From: Fratercula arctica
Lineage: Eukaryota; Chordata; Aves; Charadriiformes; Alcidae
Assembly (NCBI GenBank): GCA_947846985.1
Contig: CANTUZ010000026.1
Span: forward strand, 55,534,730-55,598,729
Direction of reading: 5' to 3'
Length of the DNA: 64,000 bases
The notes beneath the pieces are model-generated. The model ran no database searches. It had not been told where the DNA came from and saw only the letters and a list, made by a program, of their open reading frames with translations. The position numbers were made by a program, and so were the translations under genes. Positions 9,901 to 20,599 of this stretch are shown here, one piece after another (position 1 is the first letter of the stretch; each line of letters starts with the position of its first letter).

Positions 9901-12900
9901 TTTTTGTGTCAAGGAATCAGTATAACTTGAAAGCATATAAACTTGAAGACAAAAATGAAGGGGAATAATAATATGCAAGTGAGAAATATGAAAGGCAATG
10001 TGGGCAAACCTTGTATAACGTGAAATTTAGCTTCAGGAAAGGTTTAAAAAACTGAATGTGTTTTAGAGATTCTGGCAGTTAAATTGCTGTATGGTCTTCA
10101 GTTTATCAGGATAGATGCATTGCTATTTTTATTATATAACCATATATAGATTACATTATTAACTCACACAGAGAAAAAGAAGACAAGAGGCAGGAGGATG
10201 GATCCAGGATCAGGAGAAGTCACTATGAAGGTGATTGAAAGCTGATCAAGATAACAAAGTCAAGGAAAACAAGAGAGGATAAAGAGAAGATAATGAGATA
10301 CCACTTCAAAAGCTGCAAGTAAATCAAAGGAAGTCGTCCATGCAGCAAGGTTCGTTTCCTTGCTGTTTTGTAAGGTGAGGCACGTAGCTAACCTTACTTT
10401 CTGAAACACATCTTTCTTTCCATATAGATTTAAAGAAAGCGTGCTGAATGAAGATAATCACTGATTTCTTGACATCCTTCAACATGTCACCTAGTTGCAA
10501 GCACTGAAGATATCATGAAGCCTTATAGAAATGAAGTTAACTAGTCTCCAAGTCATTATTCATTTAAATGACATTGCGGATATCCTATTTGCACTTTCCC
10601 CTGCTGCAGGAGAGAAAGACTTCATTATATCTACCAGATAAAAAACAAACATTGTAGAAATTATTTATTTTTTCCTATCTAAAGGATTTATTCATAAGAA
10701 CTGCTGTGTGGGTTGCCTGCAGAACAGGCTGCCTTGCTCTTTTAGCCTCTGTAACTGGGAAACCCATTGAGACCACATGAGTTGTCAAAGCATACAGTAT
10801 GTTACACACCGCATGAGTACTGTCCACAGGCACTCACTTTGATGGCAGGCCAATGGCAAACAGTGGCACCAGGAGACTAGCTGAAATACAGAGAAATCAA
10901 GGTGACAGGACATAGAACAGAGGCTGCGCAAGAGCTCTATTAAACAGGCAAAAAGCCAAGGACACGTGGCTAAAGGGTTTCCAAGCTACTCTCTAGTAGT
11001 CTTTTGCATGAATTGAGGTGGAAAAAAAAATACTGGCGTCATACGAGGTGTTCCCAGTTTTGCTCCTCAATTCTGAATCTCCGCCTCCCTCCCATTATGC
11101 TGAGACAGGTAAGAATAAAAGTGCAAAAGTTGGTGTACTTAAGTGAGGTCAGGCAGTAGAAATAAACAAATTGTCAAGCTGCACAATGGTGATCATGTTC
11201 CTGGGCAAAGACAGGAAGTGTCAGTCAACAGAAAGCTCAAAGATCTCCTCTGCAGAGGAGACATTAGTTCCTGTTTGCAGAGCACCCTGAAGATTAAAAG
11301 TGCTGTATATCATTACTATCCAAAAAGCTCAGTTGTTCAGTAAAATAGAAACTATGATGTATTGTCAGAAAACTTTGGGATTGTTTACAAATACTTTTTC
11401 TAAACCAGCTGATGTAAATCTGGCATCCATGATTGCTCCTGCTTTTTCTGCCAGTGTAAGAGCTTGTAGACCAAGGATTTTACCTCCATACCTAGATAGC
11501 AGTATAAGTCTGTTTCATGGCCAATAAGAAGGAAACAGATCTGTATGTATTCAAAGTACTATACAGTATGACACCTGGGACAGGTAGTATAAGCATATCA
11601 CTAAAAAACAGAAGGGATGGCTATCCTGCCAAGAAAAGGCTAGCAGCTGATAATAAGAGATAGATGGAGGAACTTTCCTATCAGTAGGAATATTTCCCAC
11701 AGGACATCACAGTAGTGGCTTGTTACAAATCCAGTGATGTGGTACCTAGCCCTAACTTTTAAAGATTTTACTGTCATAGCCTTTTACAGTTTTCAGTACT
11801 TGCAATCTACTTACATGCCTGAAAGATAAGAAAGCATATTTTTGTCTTCATTTTTGGTGAAACAAAGAGCTCAAACAGAATCCAGTGATCTGTTCAAAGC
11901 TGCACAAGGAGAAACTAGTAAAAGCTGAGTTTAAAGTCACAGCTATGATTCTATGATCTCTCACTTCCCAAGCTGGTGTCTTAGATACCAGACTCAGTTA
12001 TTTTGATATTTATGTTATGTAAAGATAATAATGTTAATCCAAGTTGTTATACATTCAGTGATTTCCTGAAAAAGTAAGATTATCAGCATGTTCCCCCTCC
12101 CATCTTTTACCTTAATTTTGATGTGAAGAAAAGGAGAGGAACAGGCCCTAGAAGTGTATCAATAGGGTGGCTGACTTGACAAGGCTGGTGTCAGCGTGAC
12201 AGTTTTTCAGAGACAATGTCTAGCAACAGAAGGTACTCCCATATGTTTCTGGTGTTATTTCACTGCTGCTCACTTCAATCAGTACTGATTTAGGCCTTGA
12301 TTTGAATTCTCAGTTGCATATCACCAACAACTTTTTAAGCTATCCAGCCACACGTTTTTTCAGTGAAATACCATCATCCCAAAATTTAGAGTCCCACTTC
12401 CCCTTCATGAGGCATGTCTCTCCATGAAGATGTCCAGCACCCATGAAGTGGAAATAAGTTCACCCATAGAGCAATCATAATTCTTACTCACAGAGACCTG
12501 ATTTCTATGCAGCATTTCCTCACTCTGTTTTCTTTCCATAATCCTCCTACCAGCCAGAGTTTTTGAACACACCTACAAGAAGAATGAAGCCTTGCAACCA
12601 GTACAGTCAATTCTGACTGTTAGCTGGTTTCCCAGTAGTTAAACATTCAAGGAAGTGTAAAAATGTGGGAAGATGCTCAAAGAAAGGCTTATATCTGTTT
12701 CCCTTTTTCTTTCCTAAGGAAGCTGATCTTAAGTAAACCCAAGAACACAGCAATTCATCATGATGGTAGGGAGAGATAGCGTAAGCATACCAGAGAGCTT
12801 CCTCCCTTAGCTCTCCACACCATGTAATTCTGAAAAATATGTTTGGGCAGGCCATTTATCCACCTTCCTGCCCAAGAAACAGTTGTAATGCCAGTGTCCC

Positions 12901-15900
12901 ATCTGACAGTTGTTCATCAAATCAATCAGGAGATTTAAAACCTCAATGATGAAAAATCCCTGCTCTCCAGTTGTTCCAACATTAAACTATCATAACTGTT
13001 AGAAAGCCTGTTTTTCGTTAGCTCTAATCTAATTATTTTTTTTGTTCCACTTTCAACCTGTTACTTTGCTACCTGTTGATAGAAAGAAAATTTGTTTCCT
13101 TTTCTCAACAGCAGCCTTCCAAACATTTATGATTGCTCTTTGAGGTCTTCAGACTCCAGACCCAACACATTTTTTCAGTATTTTCCCACTGGTTATGTTT
13201 TCAGATTCATGTTTTCTAGACCCCTGATGGGCACTGTTGTTCTCCGCTGGACTCTCAAACTGGCCCACATCTTTCTGGAAATGCAGTTAACCAAAACAGA
13301 TTATTTCTGAAGCCTTACTTCTTCGCAGTAGGTAGGAGCAAAAATTAACTCTCTGGGTTCTGAAGGCCTTAGTGCAGTCGTAATGCCTCTAGGCATGTTT
13401 TAGACTTTTCTTTGTGTTTGAAATCAGAATAAGGGTTTTCTGTTTATAGAGCAAGAACTAACAAGGTCTTGGAATTACAGATAAAACAGTGGTTTTTAAG
13501 CATCCCAGTTAGACTTTTCAAGCTTCTTACACCAAAATAATGGTCCAGCAGGACATGAACTCAGTTAGATGTGTTATGCTTAGAAGCAGAGACATGGAGC
13601 AAACTAAGTTGTTTATAAATAGACTCAGAAGATGGCATTATAGTAGAATATAATCTTTTAAATATAAGTATTATGCCTATCATCTGGCCTGTGCTCTTTT
13701 TTCAAAAATGGAATATACTTTTTCATCTTGCAGTTACCTAGGGAAGGTAAGTACTTGCAGAACACAAGTCAGAGGATGTCGGGGGTTTTTTGCCTCAGGA
13801 AACCTGTGTTTTGTATCTGCACATTGGTGCCAAAGCAACACCTCCAGTTTCCTTCATAAGGTAGCAAGATTTCTTTGTACATTACTTATCCCGTCATTCA
13901 TCAGTCTGCAGATATTAGGAGAAAGACTTCCTTTGATCTTTGGAAATACAGACATCTTTTCTGGAAAAGTTTCTCAGATGTTAAAAGGAGCCAAAGAAAT
14001 AATTTTTCCAAAGCAATGAAGAAACCTAGGTGGGGGTGGGGAGACAGAGGCTTGGTAATACAACCTGTGAGTTAACAAATTCAAGCTATTACAGATTAAA
14101 AGGAAGAGTGTGATGCCTTGCCTGGCTAAATGTCTTCCTTCTTTGTAACTAGGTGTTCCAGTATAAATGGCCTCTTATGACTTCAGCTACAGCTATGGGG
14201 GTTGTGAAGGCAAAAACTCACACAGGTAGGACTCTTACCATTTAATCAAAACCTTAAATGCAGGTTGCTCAGAAGAAACCTGGGTCCAGAAACCTGCAAT
14301 CAGGCTTAGGTTAGTGCTGGCAAGTAAGATTAATACAATTGTTTATAGTACCCATGCACCATGGTAGCTATCACTGATATTTCACAGTCTATATAAAAGC
14401 ATAATTGATATTATCTGTTTTCCACTTGATATTTATGTAAAGGTAGATCAATTTAGATTCCTTTTTGACATGAGGATGTGAAGGTTAGAGTCCTTTAAGA
14501 AAGACAGGTGTTTTTACATGCTAGGAGGACCATATAGTTTATATTCTCCTTTAGTATGACTTCTAGAGAAAAAAGAGATGAAGGCACAGCAAAAGCAAAC
14601 AGGAATGTGGTTTGATTGCAGGAAATTATGTGGAAATTGGCCAAATAAGAAAGCTCTTCCTCTAACTGTCCCTCATGACCTATGAAAGGGCCATCTCAGT
14701 AGTGGAAATGCACTAAATGAGCAAGTTGTTCCTTCTCTTCTCTCTTTTGGCCTATGAAAAAGCTAGTGAGAAGAACCACTGCCTCATTCAAAAAAACATA
14801 CTTAGAGGGCAAAATCTTCCTCCCTTTTTAGGCACTGAAAGCATATTGTAGTAAACTGTTCAGTCCTTAGTACACAGGAGATCAGCTGAATTTGTTGAAC
14901 CAGCAGGAATGTGCAGTTCAGATCTGGCTGGCAATAGAGTGTCATCTTGCCCATATTAACACATCATAATTTTTTCCTACTTTCTTTTCTTCCTTTCTTA
15001 AATACTTGACAGTATACAAAATCAAGTGTCTCTTCTGTTAAGAAGTGTGATTCTTAAATACAAGCAAAACTGATGAATGAACAAGGAGACAACTAAAAAA
15101 GGAAAAAAAGAAAATAAGAAAAAAGGACAGAAAACATCCTTTTCACTTTAATGGTTATAAATACTGCAAGGTTCCTGCGGTGGCTCTCTGACATATCAGC
15201 TCTCAGCTTGAAGCCTGCTAAAGTTTTGCTCCTGCTTTAGTAGCCCACAGAGCTTTGCAAAAGGCATGCTATTTTAGGGCATTTAAGGCATTATGTCAAA
15301 CTTTTGCACGCTCCCTTCTAAAGCAGAGTTTCTATTAAAAAAGGAACACCCATCCAAATAAAATTAATCCCACTTCCATCTTTCAGATGATTAATTTAAA
15401 ATCCCTAGCATTTATCAGTAGGCTACATTGTTTGTTTTCCTAATATCCATTAGCAGTTTATATAATTTAAGAAAAACAAGCGCTATCATTGTTTTTATAC
15501 AAATGAATATGCCAGTCATAGTAGATCAGCAGTAGATACTAAGTTCTAGGGCTCTTGGGGCTCGATCTTGAAAAAAAACCTCCTTTATCTTTGACTGAGT
15601 ATTCAAATATAAGTTGTGTTTTAATAGTTCAGTGGAGAGAGTCATGTATTAATGAGACTGCTCAGTTTCTGTTCCTTAAAGCTTCAGGGTGACATTGGTC
15701 AAAAGTGGTCATGTTACCTTTTATTACCCTTTTATTTTTTGGTTGATTTCTTCCTACACCATCAATAGAAGATTTTGTTAGAAATGTATCTAATTTATTT
15801 AATTAAGAAAAATAAATGTATTTCTGTAGTACATAAGGTAAAGCAGCAAGCAAATGGTGATTGCAAGAAAATGTGCTGCATCTTATCAAATATATTTATC

Positions 15901-16586
15901 AATACAAATCATAAAGGGAATATGTATAATGAAGATAAGTAAAAAAACTTCTATGAAGAAAGCAAATGCTATCAATTAAAGAGTGTTGCAGTCAAGTTTC
16001 AGGGTGAGATTAATGCATCTTCAACTTAGTAAAAAATGAAATTAAATCAATTAAATCTGTTTTCTCTAAAAACAACTTTCATAGAAAGACTGAACTCACT
16101 TTTCATGTACCTTCCCAATTTACCAATTACAAACTTCTTAAGAACCACTCCCAATTTTATACACAGTGAAAAAGAATGATTTGTCTTTTATGGTGGTAAT
16201 GTAGTTGTCATCGTCTTTTTTAAGCACATTTGACATGTTCACAAGAGGGTACAGGTGACTACAAATTTCAAAGCTCTTTTCAGGTATCTTTTCAAGATAA
16301 AAGTGTTTTTTCTGCAGTCTCAGGTCTGTGGTGAAAATAATATTCCTGCATCATATAGATCTCTTTCAAAATCAGTTTGATTCCCAGAATTTCTAGCCTT
16401 AACTTCTGAAAAAGCATCTATATAAAGCAATTTATTTTAAGAAAAAAGAAAAGCAGTTGTAGAACCACTTCAGATAAACCACACTGGATAAAATGACTGG
16501 GAATAACTAAACTCTGCTAGAGGGAGCTCTGCAGCTACAGATTTACTCAAACAAGAGTAAATTCTTTACAAGAATTTACAGTCTAC
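3991..16586. other. Intergenic DNA upstream of ADAMTS19
   Basis: About 12.6 kb of AT-rich sequence. Open frames are short, mostly under 100 codons, and none shows a recognisable domain or a plausible exon with splice sites. I see no full transposon here. Notable small items are a 25-T run at 4465-4489, T runs near 7571 and 9885-9905, A runs near 7918 and 11020, and a purine-rich patch at about 10170-10300. An octamer-type ATTTGCAT lies near 8307. Regulatory elements are possible but cannot be identified without alignment. Confidence 0.6.
4465..4489. repeat. Poly-T run (25 bases)
   Basis: Uninterrupted T run in intergenic DNA. No SINE or LINE body is attached that I can recognise. Confidence 0.95.
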
Positions 16587-16590
16587 TTAC
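16587..16590. repeat. Candidate 4-bp target-site duplication, left copy (TTAC)
   Basis: TTAC lies directly before the TG that opens the 5' LTR and is matched by TTAC directly after the CA that closes the 3' LTR (22546-22549). Four bases is the usual duplication length for gammaretrovirus-like elements. Four bases can match by chance, and the right LTR edge was chosen partly by this match. Confidence 0.65.
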
Positions 16591-16623
16591 TGTTGCAGAC
16601 AAAGTTAGTCGAAACATGGAGCT

Positions 16624-16690
16624 AGCAGCTTAAATGTTAATAGCTAGAGTAGACAAAGCAAGCAGCTTAAACATTAATAGACTAGACAAA
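16624..16690 (+). repeat. Imperfect tandem duplication in U3 of the 5' LTR
   Basis: Unit 1 (16624-16657) and unit 2 (16661-16690) share the pattern AGCAGCTTAAA...TTAATAG...TAGACAAA. The same pair occurs in the 3' LTR at 22057-22090 and 22094-22127, so the duplication predates integration. Retroviral U3 duplications often hold enhancers. Confidence 0.8.
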
Positions 16691-16722
16691 CCCTATAGAT
16701 CATGGCATATGAACTGTAACAA

Positions 16723-16804
16723 TCATAGAATCATAGAATGCTTCAGGTTAGAAGGGGCCTTAAAGATCATCTAGTTCCAACCCCTCTGCCATAGGAAGGG
16801 ACAC
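16723..16804 (-). mobile_element. CR1 LINE 3'-end fragment inserted in the 5' LTR
   Basis: Begins TCATAGAATCATAGAATG, the reverse complement of the CR1 3' tail, and continues through the CR1 3' end (AAGATCATCTAGTTCCAACC) to GGGACAC. The 3' LTR reads straight through at the equivalent point (AACTGTAACAAC then ATTACAAAATG), which defines the insertion precisely. No clear target duplication is visible, as expected for CR1. Confidence 0.92.
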
Positions 16805-17077
16805 ATTACAACATGAAAAACAGCTAACTACAGAATTGTCTGAAATCAGCCTAGGAGGATGTGGTATTGTCTAAGAAAATGGCCACTTAGCAACCACTTA
16901 GTAATGAAACAGCAAACAAATCAAACCAGTAAAAAAGCAAGAAGACCCCAGATCTTAATATCGGTCCAAACTATCACATGAGGGGTGGGGAACTTAGATT
17001 GTAAACTTATGGTTGCCCAGGGATTTCTTTGTTCAGGGTTCCTCTTCAGAGGCACCCAGCTTGAGCTATAGCAATAG

Positions 17078-17450
17078 CATTGTGTAAAGAAGACTGGCCA
17101 ACGCTTAGAGGAGCAGGGGTATGGCCCTGCAAAGGAGCCTTCAAATTGAAGAAATTGTCTACGCTCCAAAAAATTTTAGAAAATAAAAAACCTCAGAAAA
17201 TGGATTATTGGTATGTAGGAGATAATTGGGCATATGACCACCATAAAGAGGGTAGTCAAAAACGAGTATGAAAGCCTGAAGGAAGAACTTCAGCTGCAGC
17301 AATTGTGGGTAACTTAACTGAAGCATCTGCAGAGCTGGTCTCTGCACCACCCTGTACTCCTCCCTCTGTATCGCTTGTTGCTTTTGCTGGGCTTTACACT
17401 GTGGTTTTTAATGTTATTCCTAATCTTATTGCAATGGAGACAGTGGTGGT
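17078..17450 (+). pseudogene. ERV gag remnant (matrix-like region)
   Basis: The frame from 17080 to 17271 contains DWPTLRGAGVWPCKGAF, which resembles the conserved Trp-Pro region late in gammaretroviral matrix, followed by a Lys-rich segment. A stop ends it at 17269-17271. Beyond it the frame continues with a Pro/Ser/Ala-rich stretch (SAPPCTPPS) like the linker between matrix and capsid. No capsid, nucleocapsid zinc knuckle or protease is present before reverse transcriptase begins. The assignment is by resemblance only. Confidence 0.5.
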
Positions 17451-17526
17451 AGCATGTGGGGTGTGGGGGTGCATGTGGGGGTAAAATGTGCCTCCTCCAC
17501 CTCCAGTGTTAATTTTAAGAATAAAT

Positions 17527-18385
17527 TGACAGCAAGTGTGTTTGTGAACCAAACTGCCTCTGACATCTGCAGCTATTTTAAGGATTGCATACTGGGGTGG
17601 CAAAGAGAAAATCTGAAAGATGCTGTATTTCCTGGAGGTTTTATACTTGTACATTATGTAGGTGATTTGTTATTTGCCAGCAAGATATACAAAGATTGCT
17701 TAAAAGATACTATTTATCTATATGTACTGCTTTAGCAGAGAAAGGTCACCATATATCTCTTTCTAAGCTTTTGCTGTGTCAGCAGAAAGTAAAATATTTA
17801 GAATTGATATTAACAGAAGGTCAAAGATTCATAGACCTAGAACAGGTCCAAGCTATTGTAGAAATGCCTCAACTTGTACAAAAGAAACAACTGTGAGGAT
17901 AATCAGGCACAGTAAGGTACTGCAGACCCTGGATATTGGGGCTGGGGGAGTTAAACAAGCCATGCACAGAAGCTACCAAGGCAGAGGAAGTGGAGCCTAT
18001 ACATTGGGGTCCAGAGAGAGAAAAGGCTTTCCAAGCTATAAAAGGAACTTCAACTTCTCCTCTGACACTGGGATTGCCATATTACTCCAAGTCCTTTGAA
18101 CCCGTTGTGCATGAGAAAAAAGGATTAACCAGTGGAGTCCTTATTCAAAAGCTAGATCCACATTGCTGTCCCATGGCTTATTACTCAACTCAACTGGACC
18201 CTGTAGCAGCATGGATTAATTCGTGTCTTAAAGCAATAGCAGCCACAGCAACTGTCATAAAAAGGAGCAGACCATTAGTTCTGAGTCACCCAACAGCTGT
18301 GTATGTCCCACATGAAGTAGAACTGATTCTTAAAAACATGCTACACAAGCATTGTCCCCCCAAAAAGCACATCATTATGAATTAA
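17527..18385 (+). pseudogene. ERV reverse transcriptase remnant (palm, thumb and connection)
   Basis: The central palm segment ends in HYVGDLLFAS (about 17649-17680), the YxDD active-site block with the first Asp replaced by Gly. After a frameshift near 17700 the thumb follows: EKGHHISLSKLLLCQQKVKYL...LTEGQRF (frame from 17696). Two in-frame stops occur at about 17894 and 17900. From 17936 the connection region continues to 18385 with HWGPEREKAFQAIK and MAYYSTQLDPVA. The N-terminal fingers are missing because gag joins directly to the mid-palm. The enzyme cannot be functional. Motif order is typical of class I ERV pol. Confidence 0.88.
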
Positions 18386-18396
18386 CAATTTGAAAT

Positions 18397-18763
18397 GTGG
18401 ATATTATTACTTTAAAAAGATGTAATGTTTTGAATCCTTCAGCTTTATTTCCTGTTCCCTCCAATGGCGAGCTGCGTCATGATTGTGCTCAGATAGTGTT
18501 TCACTCCAGCTGCCTACAGGAATATTTGCAAGATCAAACTCTAGAGAACTCTAATCCAACCCTTTTCACTGATGGATCTTCATATTATGTGAATAGAAAA
18601 TGTCACATGGGCGGTGCAGTGGTGAGAAACTTAAAGGTACTAGAAGCAGAACCTCTGCAACCCTTCGTGAGTGCCCAAGGGGCTGAATTAACTGCATTAA
18701 CAAAAGCAGCCTGGTGGAGACATAATCAACGGGTAACTATTTATGCTAATTCTAAATTGACAC
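18397..18763 (+). pseudogene. ERV RNase H remnant, upstream half
   Basis: The frame changes near 18390. It then contains LFTDGSSYY (first catalytic Asp retained), GAELTALTKAAWW (catalytic Glu retained) and IYANSKLTL, where the third catalytic Asp of the usual tyrosine-x-Asp-Ser motif is Asn. The domain is cut by the CR1 insertion right after this motif and resumes at about 19893. Confidence 0.85.
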
Positions 18764-19892
18764 TGTCCCCCACAGCATTCTCCTGGAGAAGGTGGCGAAT
18801 CATGCCATAGACAAGTGTACTCTTCACTGGGTTAAAAACTGGCTGGAGGGCTGTGCCCAGAGAGTTGTGATTAACGGGGTGAAATCCTCTTGGTGGCCAG
18901 TCACGAGTGGTGCCCCTCAGGGCTCAGTTTTGGGGCCAGTTTTGTCTAATATCTTTATCAATGATCTGGATGAGGGGATTGAGTGCACCCTCAGTAAGTT
19001 TGCAGATGACACCAAACTAGGTGGGAGTGTTGATCTGCTTGAGGGTAGGAAGGCTCTACAGAGGGACCTGGACAGGATGGATCGATGGGCCAAGGCCAAG
19101 TGTATGAGGTTTAATAACCCAAGTGCTGGGTCCTGCATTTCGGTCACAACAACCCCAAGCAACGCTACAGGCTTGTGGAAGAGTGGCTAGAAAGCTGCCC
19201 AGCAGAAAAGGACCTGGGGGTGCTGGTGGACGGCCAGCTTAACATGAGCCAGCAGTGTGCCCAGGTGGCCAAGAAGGCCAATAGCGTTCTGGCTTGTATC
19301 AGGAATAGCGTGGCCAGCAGGAGTAGGGAAGTGATCATTCCTCTGTACTCGGCACTGGTGAGGCCTCACCTTGAGTACTGTGTTCAGTTCTGGGCTCCTC
19401 TGTACAAGAGGGACATTGAAGTGCTGGAGCGTGTCCAGAGGAGAGCCACCAAGCTGGTGAGGGGTCTGGAGACCAAGTCATATGAGGAGAGGCTGAGGGA
19501 ACTGGGCCTGTTTAGTTTGGAGAAGAGGAGGCTGAGGGGAGACCTCATTGCCCTCTACAACTACCTGAAAGGAGGCTGTAGAGAGGTGGGAGTTGGCCTC
19601 TTCTCCCAGGTGAATAACAACAGGACCAGAGGAAATGGTCTGAAGTTGCAGCAGGGGAGGTTTAGATTGGATATTAGGAAGAATTACTTTACTGAAAGAG
19701 TGGTCAGGCACTGGAACAGCCTGCCCAGGGAGGTGGTTGAGTCACCATCCCTAGAGGTATTTCAGAAACGTCTAGATTTGGCACTTCAGGGCATGCTCTA
19801 GTGGCAGAGATTGTAGGGTTTTTTGTGTGTGTGTATGGTTGGACTTGATGATCTCAAAGGTCCTTTCCAACCCTGAAGATTCTATGATTCTA
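18764..19892 (+). mobile_element. CR1 LINE 3' fragment (about 1.13 kb) inserted in ERV RNase H
   Basis: 5'-truncated CR1 on the plus strand. It encodes the C-terminal half of the CR1 ORF2 reverse transcriptase: [21 protein letters not shown] and [10 protein letters not shown] (18792-19190) carry the FADD active site. After a frameshift near 19130-19175 a 208-codon frame runs to a TAG at 19799, including [37 protein letters not shown] and [17 protein letters not shown]. The 3' UTR follows with a TG repeat near 19826 and the tail GATTCTATGATTCTAA. The long 3' frame means this copy is fairly young compared with the shorter CR1 pieces here. The frameshift makes it inactive. Confidence 0.95.
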
Positions 19893-20100
19893 AACACACT
19901 TTTGGAGTGTATCGTGCAACAGCTATGCTATGGAAAGAACAAGAGTTCCTTACCTCGGTGGAAAAGAATATTTCTAACAGAACAGAAATCTGAATGTTAT
20001 TGAAAGCTATTAAGCTTCCAAGGGTAATTGCTGTAGTACACTGTCCAGCTCATACCAAAGGCTCCAAAAAAATTGAAAGAAATAATAAAATTACTCGAAG
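19893..20100 (+). pseudogene. ERV RNase H remnant, downstream half
   Basis: Resumes the RNase H domain after the CR1: TFGVYRATAMLWKEQEFLTS, a stop near 19991, then LLKAIKLPRVIAVVHCPAHT and a Lys/Asn-rich end. The His of AHT is the conserved late RNase H histidine; the final catalytic Asp is not recognisable. Same frame as the fragment continuing into integrase remnants. Confidence 0.82.
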
Positions 20101-20573
20101 CTGTAGTCAGACAGGTTTGAAATGGCCTGAAGTTTTAGGGATAGTACTATGGGACATTGAGATATTGGAAATATCCCTCACCAACCTCTAGGCTTGTCAT
20201 TAACAGGAATAGTGTTTGGCAGACACTTAGCTATACCCTTGTCCCCACTGGGACCAGCCTCTTAGATGGAGATGAACAAACTACCAAATTTGTATTGGGA
20301 ATACATCTACAAAAAAGTTTCAAAATTAAAAGGAATCATGCTCAGTGGTACCAACCTGCCCCTCCAGAGATACAGGTCTATGATTTGCAGCATGAAGATA
20401 GAGTTTTAGTAAAAGTATTTTCCTGTAAATCTAAACTGGCACCTAGTCGAGAGGATCTGTATACTGTCTTATTAAGCTCTTACTTTGCTGTAAAGGTTAC
20501 AGGGAAGGAAGCCTGGATCCACCGTTCACATGTTAGATGGTTACCTGAGGATTATTCAGTACCTGAACAATGA
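20101..20573 (+). pseudogene. ERV integrase remnant (end of core and C-terminal domain)
   Basis: KWPEVLGIVLWDIE (about 20119-20160) and GIVFGRHLA (about 20206) match the end of a retroviral integrase core. The C-terminal part (frame 20157-20573) reads AQWYQPAPPEIQVYDLQHED, then RVLVKVFSCKS and AVKVTGKEAWIHRSHVRWLP, a gammaretrovirus-like C-terminal module, and ends at a TGA. The zinc-binding domain and nearly all of the DDE core are deleted between RNase H and KWPEV. Frameshifts separate the pieces. Confidence 0.82.
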
Positions 20574-20599
20574 CCGGTGATGGAGGAACCTACCACAAA

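Larger units (their letters stand above)
16591..17069 (+). repeat. 5' LTR, truncated and carrying a CR1 insertion
   Basis: Starts TGTTGCAGACAAAGTTAGTC and aligns with the 3' LTR up to CACCCAGCTTGAGCT near 17067. After that the 3' LTR continues into its TATA-like region, whereas this copy switches to gag-like sequence. The TATA region, the presumed R and U5, the tRNA primer site and the leader are therefore missing here. An 82-bp CR1 piece interrupts it at 16723-16804. The U3 duplication (34-bp unit) is present, with a 4-bp deletion in its second copy. Confidence 0.88.

Noticed and set aside
13708..14019. 103-codon plus-strand frame
   Set aside because: No family resemblance and no supporting context.
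16921..17169. 82-codon minus-strand frame over the 5' LTR
   Set aside because: Antisense to LTR and gag remnant; no domain resemblance.
17394..17654. 86-codon minus-strand frame over ERV pol
   Set aside because: Antisense shadow of the ERV; the GT/CA-rich stretch near 17450-17500 opens it.
18792..19801. Reverse transcriptase frames as a host or viral gene
   Set aside because: They are CR1 LINE ORF2 ([22 protein letters not shown]) with a frameshift and a CR1 tail, nested inside the ERV; not a separate gene.
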